This document shows, in pieces, positions 37,201 to 45,013 of a DNA stretch of 50,932 nucleotides; positions within the stretch are counted from its first letter, which is position 1, and every line of letters begins with the position of its first letter. The stretch lies in assembly GCF_002154725.1 (NCBI RefSeq), contig NZ_MTAW01000209.1:1-50932 (forward strand), written 5' to 3'. Below the pieces are notes generated by a model. It ran no database searches. It was not told the DNA's origin and was given only the letters and a program-made list of their open reading frames with translations. The stretch comes from Nostoc sp. 106C. GTDB lineage: Bacteria; Cyanobacteriota; Cyanobacteriia; Cyanobacteriales; Nostocaceae. Position numbers and translations under genes: made by a program.

Positions 37201-38075
37201 TGGCAAATCCCCCCTTTGTTCCTAGTCCTAGTCAGGACTGTCGCTTCCGAGATGGCGGTGTAACTGGTGAAGAAATTCTCGCTCAAATCATTACTAAGAG
37301 TGCAAAACACCTTGCGGCTCATGGCAGGCTGTTTATTGTTTCGGATCTGGTGAATATCCAGCAGTATGAGTCTAAGCTGGAACAATGGTGGCAAGGAGGA
37401 CCGGCTCATAAGTTAGTACTGAGTACAGCCGATCGCAATGACATTCTGTTTTCAGTTCCCCATTGCCATACAGCTTTTAATCAAACTTGGGAACAATACA
37501 ACATTGAGTTAGACCAGTGGCTACAGAACTTTTATACCAGTGGTTTACGCACAGTTAACTTTGGTTACATCCTAATTTGTCAGGTTGATAGTACTTGTAC
37601 AGGCTCTTATTACAGCCGCACAATCCACAATCCGAATCAACCAATTCATCAGGATGTACAAGAATATTTCCAGCAACGACAGTTACTAGAAGAACAGCAA
37701 ATTAGCGATCGCTTTTTGGCTATGTCTCCTGATTTGCGATTCCGTCTAGAAACTAGCCCCACAACAGGAGAGCGCGAAATCGAGTTATTTTCTCTCAATA
37801 ACCCCTATTTCACTACTTACCCGATCAGCGAACAAATGTATCGCCTATTGCAAGATATCAATCGCTCCCAACCTAAATGGGCAACCTATGCAACGGCAAT
37901 TAATCAAGATTGGCTCTATGAATTGATTTACAAGGGTATCATTTACTTAACTGTTGAAGCTCCCAGTGTTAACCGGAATCGGCGATTGAACGATCCGCCT
38001 GCGACAGAAGGATTAAAAATTGAAGAATTAGAAACCAAAACAACTCCAACCTGCATCTCATCGTATTTACGGTAA
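34293..38075 (+). CDS. Carbamoyltransferase-methyltransferase fusion protein
   Basis: This is a 1260-residue protein. Residues 1-570 match the NodU/CmcH/TobZ carbamoyltransferases: the N-terminal Kae1-like part has GMNLGHERSVAIAKDG, the metal-binding SHHLAHAYSAYW (108-119) and VDATGS. The C-terminal part has FEGGAEYGPRALGHRSIMAD, FRPFAPVI and LLNTSFNVAGQPIVETPLEA. Residues about 590-770 are unassigned. Residues about 770-895 look like the helical/winged-helix region that precedes small-domain methyltransferases. The SAM-binding motif is VLDLCCGSGIQSL (about 904) and the catalytic motif is NPPFVPSP (about 971), followed by CRFRDGGVTGEE. The last 100 residues (ISEQMYRLLQDINRSQP; WLYELIYKGIIYL) resemble a winged helix. 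RBS GGAG lies 9 nt before ATG 34293. It probably carbamoylates and methylates one small molecule. The product is unknown. Confidence 0.88.
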   Translation: MTQYHMGMNLGHERSVAIAKDGEIVVAIEQERLDRHKYSPGYMLHAPGVAAQMQIPAEAMRYCLDTCNITLSDLATITANMPGHDCAPDILRRVLPAEIADKVMRIPSHHLAHAYSAYWPSGFDEALILAVDATGSTTPAHYTESYTLYEGRGQTITTLHNEMVAAHLAQLSTLGFVYEYITRKAGFVTQVGERIQHAEAGKLMGLAPFGGEQPNWHRWIQSTEDSFSLKISAYDIFLEVTALEKCYDNGEGKPYLRPYLVDLAYKVQKELEQALQHIVSLAIKRTGLRKLCIAGGVGLNSVANYELLRQLKLDDIFIFPAAGDSGIAAGCALWAYNTVGAGQKRVALTQATLGRHYDGDRVSQAIQHFQDSIVVEQLTAEEMIARTAQVLAQGSIVARFEGGAEYGPRALGHRSIMADPTFKRMKDILNLRVKFREAFRPFAPVIPLETVSQVFEQQVAAPFMLLVSTIKNEYHEQIPAVTHVDGTGRVQTVTEQDNPYFYRLCYKLVEERQGPPVLLNTSFNVAGQPIVETPLEAIATFLGTDIDYLAIENVWISKRHVPVRSYEEHLTKVGDIVLPHGLPSGAPGVTDLMAKLDRALFFGHTVGCPWSLEELQLLSNQGAQYKETSVLFPETPFYGNLQTKLSSDVILLLNPLSKSTLVDLKQQVPPSTYSFEEVKLLLAVLNAPESWLEQMRIDLRLTHYEFTQRIEWANQQLCIYRLEPTYSYIQALPVDSALPRISAQTFAPFENENFSARRILRKLYKCLQQAGYNEANICKLLDINSQQQIEPTYLHYYDRYQLPQSILADLIRLFLLRGALTQARLQEIFGNEVFSTLCSLGMLIQRGENWVSRVDLFAVAGLYVATDHRYMILPEDRIDEDVVMYVGMDSMGLVYTAPQYPANRVLDLCCGSGIQSLVASRYTKEAIGVDINPRAIRFARFNAQLNGISNTHFYLGDLYDAASGYFDTILANPPFVPSPSQDCRFRDGGVTGEEILAQIITKSAKHLAAHGRLFIVSDLVNIQQYESKLEQWWQGGPAHKLVLSTADRNDILFSVPHCHTAFNQTWEQYNIELDQWLQNFYTSGLRTVNFGYILICQVDSTCTGSYYSRTIHNPNQPIHQDVQEYFQQRQLLEEQQISDRFLAMSPDLRFRLETSPTTGEREIELFSLNNPYFTTYPISEQMYRLLQDINRSQPKWATYATAINQDWLYELIYKGIIYLTVEAPSVNRNRRLNDPPATEGLKIEELETKTTPTCISSYLR

Positions 38076-38251
38076 ATGGGAAGATATTGGCTGATTGTCT
38101 TTTTCTTACTTATGGCAAATTACATCAATTCTACATCAGCGACTTTGACTATCTAATGGGTATGTTTGTATTTTTGTGTTTATCTACTGCAATATAGAAT
38201 TTTGACAATTTGATCCTGTTATTATTGATATTTGTAATTTTTACATTAGGT

Positions 38252-38294
38252 AATAGGTAATGGGTAGTAGCAAGTTAACTATTACCTATTTTTT
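38252..38294 (+). terminator. Terminator-like hairpin after the carbamoyltransferase fusion
   Basis: AATAGGTAAT (38252-38261) pairs perfectly with ATTACCTATT (38281-38290), and a run of T follows directly on the + strand. It lies 177 bp after the fusion gene and 110 bp before the helicase. The loop is long (19 nt), which lowers confidence. Confidence 0.5.
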
Positions 38295-38403
38295 ATGCAA
38301 AAAAATCATACTTAATTGGCATATGTAGTATTGTTTGAAATTGCTGGAACAGCTTTATAGACTTTTCATGCAACATCTCTAAAATCTAGACTACAAAATT
38401 GGT

Positions 38404-40572
38404 ATGAGTGATACATTTAATCGGCTTGCCCCGTTTATCCAAGAATATATTTATCATCACAACTGGACTGAATTACGCCCAGCCCAAATTGCAGCTTGTC
38501 AAGTTATTTTTGATACTAACGCTCACTTGCTAGTTGCTGCTGCAACGGCAGCGGGTAAAACAGAAGCGGCATTTTTGCCTGTTGTGACTCAATTATACGA
38601 AAACCCTTCGGCTACCATAGGTGCGCTATATATTGGGCCGATCAAAGCTTTAATTAACGATCAATTTGAGCGCCTCAACGGTTTGCTGAAAGCAGCAGAT
38701 ATTCCAGTTTGGCACTGGCATGGTGATGTTTCTCAAAGTCATAAAAATAAACTTTTAAAAAACCCTAAAGGCATTCTACAAATTACGCCAGAATCGTTAG
38801 AAAGCTTATTAGTTAACAAACATCATGACTTAATTCGCTTATTTGGTGATTTACGGTTTGTGGTGATTGACGAAATTCACGCCTTTATGGGTTCAGAACG
38901 CGGTTGTCAGATTATTTGTCAATTACAGCGTTTGGCTAACTTAACGCAAACACAACCTCGTCGCATTGGTTTGTCGGCAACACTTGGTGATTATTCAATG
39001 GCAGAAGAATGGTTACGTTCCGGGACTGAAAATTCAGTGGTTACTCCGCAAATTGAAGCTGGAAAACGCCAAATTAAACTTGCTGTAGAACATTTTTATC
39101 TCAATGATGAAGTTGATGAATTAGAAGTAACTGTATATGATAGATATCTTTTCAATCTTAGCAACTCTCGTAAGTGTCTGATCTTTGCTAATAATCGCAC
39201 GCAAACGGAATCTGTAATTGCATCTTTGCGAAGAATAGCCACTGAACAAGCACTACCAGATATTTATCATGTACATCACGGCAGTATATCTGCTAGCTTG
39301 CGGCAAGTAGCTGAAAATGCTATGCGTGAACCCAATAATCCAGCAGTGACTGCTGCTACTCTAACTCTAGAATTAGGCATAGATATTGGTCATTTAGAAA
39401 GAGTTATTCAATTAGAATCTCCGCTTTCTGTAGCTAGTTTTTTACAGCGTTTAGGACGTACCGGAAGAAGAGGTGAAGCTGCTGATATGCGCTTTGTTTG
39501 TACGGAAACTCAACCCTCCCTAGATGCATCTTTACCAGAGCAAATTCCTTGGCAATTATTGCAGTGTATTGCGATTATTCAACTTTATTTAGAGAAACGA
39601 TGGATTGAACCAATTAAGCCTGTAAAATATCCCTTGAGCTTGCTATATCACCAAACAATAAGTATTTTAGCAGCAACAGGCGAACTTTCACCTGCTGCCT
39701 TAGCGAAACAAGTTTTAAACCTGCCACCTTTTGCTGCTATTTCTCAGGAAGATTTTAAACTATTGCTACGTTATTTAATTGATATTGACCATATTCAAAC
39801 AACAGAAACAGGTAAATTAATCATTGGATTAGCTGGAGAAAAAATAGTCAGAAAATTTCAGTTTTATGCTGTCTTTGCTGATAGTCAAGAATATGCGGTA
39901 AAGCAAGGTAAAACAGAAATTGGCAGTATATTAAAACCACCTCCTGTTGGCAATCAATTTGCCTTAGCAGGAAGAACTTGGGAAGTAGCAGAAATTGACT
40001 TTAAAAAAAGAGTGATTTCGGTTAATCCTGTAGAAGGTAAAGCTAGTATTTATTGGCGTGGGGGTGGAGGAATTATCCATACCAAAGTTTTGCAACGAAT
40101 GCGGCAAGTTTTACTAGAAGATTTAGAATATAGTTACTTACAAACAAATGCTCTACAATGTTTACAAACAGTTCGTCACTTGGCAAGAAATGCTGGTTTA
40201 GATAAACAGAATATATTGCGAATAGAAAACGGTAAATGCTGTATATTTCCTTGGATGGGAACTTTAGCTTACCGCACATTAGAAAGATGGCTAAATTCCT
40301 GCTGTCGGGAATTTTTAGAAATTAAAAGTATTGGCGGTATGAATCCTTATTATCTGACACTAAAATTAGGCAAGAATAAATTTTCAGACTTGGTTCACCA
40401 AATTGCGGCATTGGCTGAAGAAAGAATTACGCCGGAATATTTAGTAAGTGAGTCCGAAGCGCCAGAATTGCAAAAGTATGATGAGTTTATTCCTTACCCA
40501 CTATTACGAAAGGCTTTTATTAATGATTATTTAGATATTGAAGAATTACAGCAACAAGTGGCGCATTGGTAG
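38404..40572 (+). CDS. DEAD/DEAH-box helicase, Lhr-like
   Basis: This 722-residue superfamily 2 helicase has the Q-motif region LRPAQIAACQ, motif I AATAAGKTEAAF (about 46-57), motif Ib ITPESLES, motif II VVIDEIHAFMG (DEIH, about 156-166) and motif III GLSATLG. Domain 2 has KCLIFANNRTQTES, TLTLELGIDIGHLERVIQLE and motif VI QRLGRTGRRGEAAD. After the RecA folds comes a winged-helix and Lhr-type C-terminal region (about 390-722, VGNQFALAGRTWEVAEIDFK). It is shorter than full-length Lhr. It is a single gene with its own promoter region. A DNA/RNA repair role is known for Lhr relatives; a defence role cannot be excluded but nothing next to it supports one. Confidence 0.92.
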   Translation: MSDTFNRLAPFIQEYIYHHNWTELRPAQIAACQVIFDTNAHLLVAAATAAGKTEAAFLPVVTQLYENPSATIGALYIGPIKALINDQFERLNGLLKAADIPVWHWHGDVSQSHKNKLLKNPKGILQITPESLESLLVNKHHDLIRLFGDLRFVVIDEIHAFMGSERGCQIICQLQRLANLTQTQPRRIGLSATLGDYSMAEEWLRSGTENSVVTPQIEAGKRQIKLAVEHFYLNDEVDELEVTVYDRYLFNLSNSRKCLIFANNRTQTESVIASLRRIATEQALPDIYHVHHGSISASLRQVAENAMREPNNPAVTAATLTLELGIDIGHLERVIQLESPLSVASFLQRLGRTGRRGEAADMRFVCTETQPSLDASLPEQIPWQLLQCIAIIQLYLEKRWIEPIKPVKYPLSLLYHQTISILAATGELSPAALAKQVLNLPPFAAISQEDFKLLLRYLIDIDHIQTTETGKLIIGLAGEKIVRKFQFYAVFADSQEYAVKQGKTEIGSILKPPPVGNQFALAGRTWEVAEIDFKKRVISVNPVEGKASIYWRGGGGIIHTKVLQRMRQVLLEDLEYSYLQTNALQCLQTVRHLARNAGLDKQNILRIENGKCCIFPWMGTLAYRTLERWLNSCCREFLEIKSIGGMNPYYLTLKLGKNKFSDLVHQIAALAEERITPEYLVSESEAPELQKYDEFIPYPLLRKAFINDYLDIEELQQQVAHW

Positions 40573-40587
40573 GTTTAGAAAATTACC

Positions 40588-40634
40588 GTAGTCAGGACTT
40601 TAGCTCTGATTTTAAGAACTGAAGTCCTGACTAC
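40588..40634. terminator. Strong hairpin between convergent genes
   Basis: GTAGTCAGGACTT (40588-40600) and AAGTCCTGACTAC (40622-40634) form a perfect 13-bp stem. It lies exactly between the helicase stop (40572) and the stop of the minus-strand small gene (40637), so it probably ends both transcripts. It also looks like a dispersed repeat type. Confidence 0.6.
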
Positions 40635-40636
40635 AA

Positions 40637-40900
40637 TTAAAGAGGTAACTTGCCTTGTAGTAAATGAAATTTAGACTGAACGCATTGAGTACAATTGCAA
40701 CCAGCGCGATCGCTAATTGCATGAGATGCTGGAGTTAAGTTTGGGACTACTAATTCGGAACTTGGTTGTGTAGATGCTACCATCGTGATTTGTGTAGTAG
40801 GTGCAGATTTTAAACTAAATGCCTGTGCTGGATTCGCTATGAACAGCATAGACGCAAGAAAGAGAGGAAAAGCAATTAAAATTCGTTTGAGTGTATTCAT
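40637..40900 (-). CDS. Small secreted Cys-motif protein
   Basis: This 87-residue protein has a signal peptide (MNTLKRILIAFPLFLASMLF then IANPAQA-FS, cleavage near residue 27). The mature part is polar and Ser/Thr-rich, then ends in a conserved-looking motif AGCNCTQCVQSKFHLLQGKL with three Cys in CxCxxC spacing. Small secreted proteins with this end are seen in other cyanobacteria. The Cys could bind metal or form disulphides. It starts at ATG 40900. No function is known. Confidence 0.7.
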   Translation of the reverse strand: MNTLKRILIAFPLFLASMLFIANPAQAFSLKSAPTTQITMVASTQPSSELVVPNLTPASHAISDRAGCNCTQCVQSKFHLLQGKLPL

Positions 40901-41177
40901 AGTTCACAAATAAAGACTGCTGGTGATACAGCATAGCCAATTTATTGGCTACGTTCAACCGCGATTACTGAGATAAATGACTGGTAAATTTCTTCATTAG
41001 TGCCCATTGTCACAGATTGTCTTCAAGTAAAGGTAGGGTTTTGGTTGCCCCAGAGATAAAATTTGCTATGACATAAAGGCTTAGTTTCATAAACTTAGAC
41101 GTTTTAAGAGTCAAATTGAAAAGTCTGGTTCTAATATATACTAACGTTTGACGATAGTAGCGCGAAGCGATAAGATT

Positions 41178-41462
41178 ATGATTGTCAGTTTCAAATCTGA
41201 AGAGACAAAGCTGATCTTTGAGGGCTTTACATCTTCTCAGTATTCACCGAATATCCAAAAAAATGCTTTACGAAAATTGCTGATTCTTGACGCGGCAACA
41301 TCTATTAACGACTTGCGCGTTCTACCTGGTAATCGCTTAGAAAAGCTAGTTGGCGATCGAAAAGGACAGTATAGTATTCGGATTAACGAACAATGGCGAA
41401 TCTGCTTCGTATGGACAGAGGAAAATAATGCTTTGGAAGTTGAAATAGTAGATTACCACTGA
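41178..41462 (+). CDS. higB: HigB/RelE-type toxin
   Basis: This 94-residue protein belongs to the HigB branch of the RelE/ParE ribonuclease toxins. It shows FKSEETKLIFEG, NALRKLLILDAATSINDLRV, LPGNRLEKLVGDRKGQYSIR and NEQWRICFVWTEE, with the family's basic residues and final strand VEIVDYH. ATG 41178 is chosen; a longer frame from TTG 41148 includes non-coding-looking residues. The antitoxin gene starts 10 bp downstream, and toxin-first order is typical for higBA. Confidence 0.92.
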   Translation: MIVSFKSEETKLIFEGFTSSQYSPNIQKNALRKLLILDAATSINDLRVLPGNRLEKLVGDRKGQYSIRINEQWRICFVWTEENNALEVEIVDYH

Positions 41463-41472
41463 CTAAAAAATC

Positions 41473-41781
41473 ATGATGAATGACCGTCTCCCAATTATCC
41501 ATCCTGGCGAAATTCTACTTGTAGAATTTTTGGAACCACTAAATATCACAGCTTATAGATTGAGCAAAGATATCGGTGTTTCTCAGACTCGTATTAGTGA
41601 GATTTTATCAGGAAAACGCAGTATTACAGCAGATACAGCTTTGCGGCTATCTCGCTATTTTGGTAACAGCGCTCAGTTTTGGTTGAATTTACAAACGCAA
41701 TACGATCTACGCCAAGCTTTGGCAGAAAATGCAGAAATTTACAATCAAATTTCTCAACTTTCCTGTAATGATGTAGCTTAA
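41473..41781 (+). CDS. higA: HigA-type antitoxin
   Basis: This 102-residue XRE-family DNA-binding antitoxin has the characteristic HPGEILLVEFLEPLNITAYR opening. A helix-turn-helix follows (LSKDIGVSQTRISEILSGKR), then the HigA ending ADTALRLSRYFGNSAQFWLN and LQTQYDL. It starts at ATG 41473 (a second ATG follows directly). It forms an operon with the toxin and would repress their shared promoter. Confidence 0.94.
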   Translation: MMNDRLPIIHPGEILLVEFLEPLNITAYRLSKDIGVSQTRISEILSGKRSITADTALRLSRYFGNSAQFWLNLQTQYDLRQALAENAEIYNQISQLSCNDVA

Positions 41782-41925
41782 GAGATACTTTAGAGGCTGT
41801 TAATTCAAACAATATCTAAATGCTAGGAAACATCCAAAAACTTGCGGTAAAACAGATATATTATTGGTGTTCTCTAATGAGCAGATAGTTTATTTTTTTG
41901 CTTTCCCTGATTGATACCAAAATTG

Positions 41926-42969
41926 TTAATCCGGCAAGACTTTTGACCAAATCAGTAATTCCCCTTGTTCACCACCTGCGGCCAGAAAATTACTTTGAGG
42001 ATGCCAAGCAAGACAGGAAAATCCTGCTGATACACCTGTAAGAATTTGGCTGATTTCTTGGGCGTTATTCCACAAACATAGCCAGCCGTCAGCAGCGGCG
42101 GATGCAAGTAGGAAGCTTTGCGGTGCAAAAGCGATCGCAGATATTACATCAACATGATTAGTTAAAACTCGCGCTTCCCAACCTAAGGAATCATCTTCTA
42201 GCTTTTCCCAAACTACAATACCTTCAACGCTGGAGGATGCCAAAATCGGTGCGCCTAATTGAGTGGTAGCTTCTGACCATGCTAGTTGGCGAATTTTACC
42301 AGGAAAGCCGCGCATCACCCAAGGGTCGGGGTTTCCCCACTCCAAAACCGTAACACTGCGATCCATGTTGCCAGAAGCGAGATATTTGCCATCAGGAGAC
42401 CAAGCCATAGCTACACTGACAGTAGACATGGATAAGATATATGGTTCTTCATCCCAGTCTTGAGTGTGCCAAATTTTGACTCCTTGATAACCGCTAATGG
42501 CTAAGTATTCTCCATCCCTGCGCCAGTCAATTCCTAACACCGATGAGTTATCGAAATTTAAGGTGACGACAATTTCATTGGTGTCTGCATCCCAAACTTG
42601 CACATAACGCCCCAAACTAAAAGCTAGTTGGTTACTTGTGTGACTCCAAGCTAGCTTATCAACCCATGCTGGGGCATTTTCTAAAGTGGCAATTAATTCA
42701 TGACCTTGCCAAATTTTTACCTGTCCATCCTGTCCGCCAATGGCTAAAAATTTCCCATCTGGGGAGAAGGCGATGCAATCTGCTGATTTACCATTACTAG
42801 CTTGCAAGGTTGTTAAGTCGCCATGATTCCACAGTACTACTTCTCCAGCGGCAGACGTTGCTGCTAAGTTTGTACCATCAGGCGACCAAGCGATCGCAGT
42901 TACATAATCTGAAAGTAGTCCCGAAGAGTGTTCTTCAAATTCCTGGGCTTTGCTAGTTGTAAAGTTCAT
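41926..42969 (-). CDS. WD40-repeat protein
   Basis: This 347-residue protein is a beta-propeller with about seven WD40 repeats, seen as repeated IAWSPDGTNLAATSAAGEVV, IAFSPDGKFLAIGGQDGQVK and MAWSPDGKYLASGNMDRSVT patterns with closing LW or IW residues. No other domain or signal peptide was seen. It starts at ATG 42969. It follows the COG0523 GTPase on the same strand, separated by about 100 bp with a hairpin, so it may be co-expressed with it. It could be a scaffold for that GTPase, by context only. Confidence 0.93.
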   Translation of the reverse strand: MNFTTSKAQEFEEHSSGLLSDYVTAIAWSPDGTNLAATSAAGEVVLWNHGDLTTLQASNGKSADCIAFSPDGKFLAIGGQDGQVKIWQGHELIATLENAPAWVDKLAWSHTSNQLAFSLGRYVQVWDADTNEIVVTLNFDNSSVLGIDWRRDGEYLAISGYQGVKIWHTQDWDEEPYILSMSTVSVAMAWSPDGKYLASGNMDRSVTVLEWGNPDPWVMRGFPGKIRQLAWSEATTQLGAPILASSSVEGIVVWEKLEDDSLGWEARVLTNHVDVISAIAFAPQSFLLASAAADGWLCLWNNAQEISQILTGVSAGFSCLAWHPQSNFLAAGGEQGELLIWSKVLPD

Positions 42970-42984
42970 AGTGTGTTAAAAGTT

Positions 42985-43050
42985 CTTTGTGTCTTTGTGT
43001 CTCTGTGGTTAAAAAAGAGTTTTGAACCACAAAGTCACAGAGACACAAAG
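42985..43050. repeat. Long imperfect hairpin between the WD40 and COG0523 genes
   Basis: The arms 42985-43010 and 43025-43050 are both 26 nt. They match over the outer 10 bp and the inner 7 bp (CTTTGTGTCT ... TGTGGTT), with a mismatched middle. It may weaken read-through from the GTPase gene into the WD40 gene. Confidence 0.55.
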
Positions 43051-43070
43051 GAAAATGCAAAGTATTTTTG

Positions 43071-44042
43071 TTAGACCAGACAGGCTAGAAAATCTTGTTT
43101 TAGTTTGGCTTCATCAAGATTGCGACCAATGAATACTAGTTCGTTTTTAGGAGTTTCGTGGGATTTCCAAGGGCGATCGGGTCTGCCATCAAATATCATA
43201 TGCACTCCTTGGAACACAAAGCGATTCTCTTCTCCTGCAATATTTAAAATGCCTTTCATACGGAAAATATCGGGCCCTTGGGTACGTAGTAACTCGGTCA
43301 TCCAAGCATTTAATTTTTGTCCATCAATTGCGCCTTTTTCTACTAAAGCTACAGAATAGACAGTTTCATCATGTACGTGAGCATCTTCACCTAAAAAGTT
43401 AGGATCGATTTCCAAAGCGCGATCCAGATCAAAGGCTTTCACACCCAATAGGGCATCCATTGATAATTCAGAATTACGGGTACGGTAGATTTTAGCTAAT
43501 GCATTCATCCCCCGAATCCGCTTTTCTAGTTCTTCTAATACATCTGGCGTTACTAAATCAGTTTTATTCAGTAAAATTACATCGGCAAAAGCAATTTGTT
43601 CTTGGGCTTCATCCGCATCCCAATGCTGCCAGATATGCTTGGCATCAACAACAGTTACTACTGCATCTAAAGACAGTTGATTTTGCATATCTTCATCAAC
43701 AAAGAATGTTTGAATTACTGGTGCAGGATCGGCTAAACCAGTAGTTTCAATTACTAGATGGTCAAACTTATCGCGCCGCTTCATCAAATTGCCGATGATG
43801 CGAATCAAGTCGCCCCTGACTGTACAGCAGATACAGCCATTATTCATCTCAAAGATTTCTTCATCTGCATCGATAACTAATTGATTATCAATGCCCACTT
43901 CCCCAAATTCATTGACGATGACAGCGACTTTCTTACCGTGTTCGTAGGTGAGGATGTGATTTAGTAAGGTGGTTTTACCTGCACCGAGATAACCAGTCAA
44001 GACGGTTACAGGTACTGATTTGGATGTTTCGGCAGAGATCAT
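43071..44042 (-). CDS. COG0523 GTPase (CobW/ZNG1-like metallochaperone)
   Basis: This 323-residue G3E-family GTPase has Walker A GYLGAGKTTL (17-26), the metal-binding CxCC motif NNGCICCTVRGD (Cys70, 72, 73), TTGLADPAPV and NKTDLV, and a C-terminal CobW domain (FRMKGILNIAGEENRFVFQG). Members use GTP to load a metal, often zinc, into client proteins. It starts at ATG 44042. A Zur-box-like sequence lies 20-34 bp upstream, which would make this a zinc-starvation gene. The cobalamin role (CobW) is unlikely because no cob genes are nearby. Confidence 0.93.
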   Translation of the reverse strand: MISAETSKSVPVTVLTGYLGAGKTTLLNHILTYEHGKKVAVIVNEFGEVGIDNQLVIDADEEIFEMNNGCICCTVRGDLIRIIGNLMKRRDKFDHLVIETTGLADPAPVIQTFFVDEDMQNQLSLDAVVTVVDAKHIWQHWDADEAQEQIAFADVILLNKTDLVTPDVLEELEKRIRGMNALAKIYRTRNSELSMDALLGVKAFDLDRALEIDPNFLGEDAHVHDETVYSVALVEKGAIDGQKLNAWMTELLRTQGPDIFRMKGILNIAGEENRFVFQGVHMIFDGRPDRPWKSHETPKNELVFIGRNLDEAKLKQDFLACLV

Positions 44043-44061
44043 AATCTCAAGGCAACTTTAT

Positions 44062-44076
44062 TGATAATTATTGCCT
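44062..44076 (-). promoter_or_regulatory. Candidate Zur box
   Basis: TGATAAT-T-ATTGCCT on the + strand fits the 7-1-7 palindrome TGATAATnATTATCA at all 7 positions on one side and at 4 of 7 on the other. It sits 20-34 bp before the GTPase start codon, overlapping the expected promoter. COG0523 genes are under Zur control in other Nostocales. The match is partial, so this is a candidate only. Confidence 0.4.
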
Positions 44077-44078
44077 GC

Positions 44079-44990
44079 CTATGATAACGCTTTTAAAAAA
44101 GGTAGTACGGCTTCTAGAACCTCTGCTGGGTATTCCTCATGCAGACCCAAAGAACCAGGAAGTATAACGCTGCTGACTCCTAGTAACGCCGCCATCGCTT
44201 CCATTTCTGCTTTTGATTTAGGCGGACTGGATTCGGCAATTATCACCATGAGTGGCACAGATAGCGATTGCGTTAATCCCAGAAAATCAGATTGCTCGTG
44301 TACCGCATCAATATTACCAGTCACAAAGGCAGCAGAAGCAAATCGCGCTCCTGGTTTTTGCGTTGTTTGCCACTTCTTTTCCATGAAACTGGGGGTAAGT
44401 CTCGCCTCATTTACAAAGACATGGCGGCGGTACATAAAATTTAAGAAAGATGGCAGGGTATTGAGTTTGTAGAGAAATTGACCAACAATAGGCGATCGCA
44501 CTAATCCTCTCACCATACCTGCTACCTGGGGATTTGCCCCCATTGTCGGCAAAGGACCACGCCAAGTAGGAGCGACTAAGACAATTTTGGCGAAAGCAGC
44601 AGGCTGTTTTACAGCTAATTTCAACACATAACTAGCAGCATGACCAGCCGCTAAGACATTAATTGCTGTACTAAACACAGATTGCACAAAATCTGCTAAA
44701 AATTGCTCATATAGCTCTGGACGATAATCTAAACTGGGGCGAGAAGATTCACCAAAACCAGGCCAATCTACCGCTACAACTTGAAAGTGGGGAGCTAGTA
44801 ACCTAGCAAGTTCGCCCATTTCTTCACGGCTGGAAACGCTGCTAAAAGCTGGTAGTAGCAATAAAGGTGAACCTTGACCAAGGGTTTCGTAAACCACCTT
44901 TAATGTTTGATTTTCCCAATTCCAGAGAAATTCTTGAACTACTCCACCAAATCCGACAGCATCATCAGTTGATAATAAATTGGTAGACAT
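44079..44990 (-). CDS. Alpha/beta-hydrolase fold protein without nucleophile Ser
   Basis: This 303-residue soluble protein has the typical fold: LLLLPAFSSVSSREEMGEL with the oxyanion region, VVAVDWPGFGESSRP after strand 4, and a helical cap. At the nucleophile elbow, where GxSxG is expected, it has AAGHAASYVLKLAV (116-120), so the Ser position is Ala118. Late acid/His candidates remain (LGLHEEYPAEVLEAVLPFL). It may be a non-catalytic member. It starts at ATG 44990, 23 bp after the sufE gene on the same strand, so the two are probably co-transcribed. Confidence 0.85.
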   Translation of the reverse strand: MSTNLLSTDDAVGFGGVVQEFLWNWENQTLKVVYETLGQGSPLLLLPAFSSVSSREEMGELARLLAPHFQVVAVDWPGFGESSRPSLDYRPELYEQFLADFVQSVFSTAINVLAAGHAASYVLKLAVKQPAAFAKIVLVAPTWRGPLPTMGANPQVAGMVRGLVRSPIVGQFLYKLNTLPSFLNFMYRRHVFVNEARLTPSFMEKKWQTTQKPGARFASAAFVTGNIDAVHEQSDFLGLTQSLSVPLMVIIAESSPPKSKAEMEAMAALLGVSSVILPGSLGLHEEYPAEVLEAVLPFLKALS

Positions 44991-45013
44991 GAGTTTTTAC
45001 TCGGCACTCACTA

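Noticed and set aside
38404-40572. Helicase as part of a defence island with higBA
   Set aside because: The hairpin, a convergent secreted-protein gene and separate transcription units lie between them. The helicase resembles ordinary Lhr-like proteins.
43071-44042. Assignment as cobalamin biosynthesis CobW
   Set aside because: No cobalamin genes are nearby. The CxCC motif and possible Zur box fit the broader metallochaperone group better.
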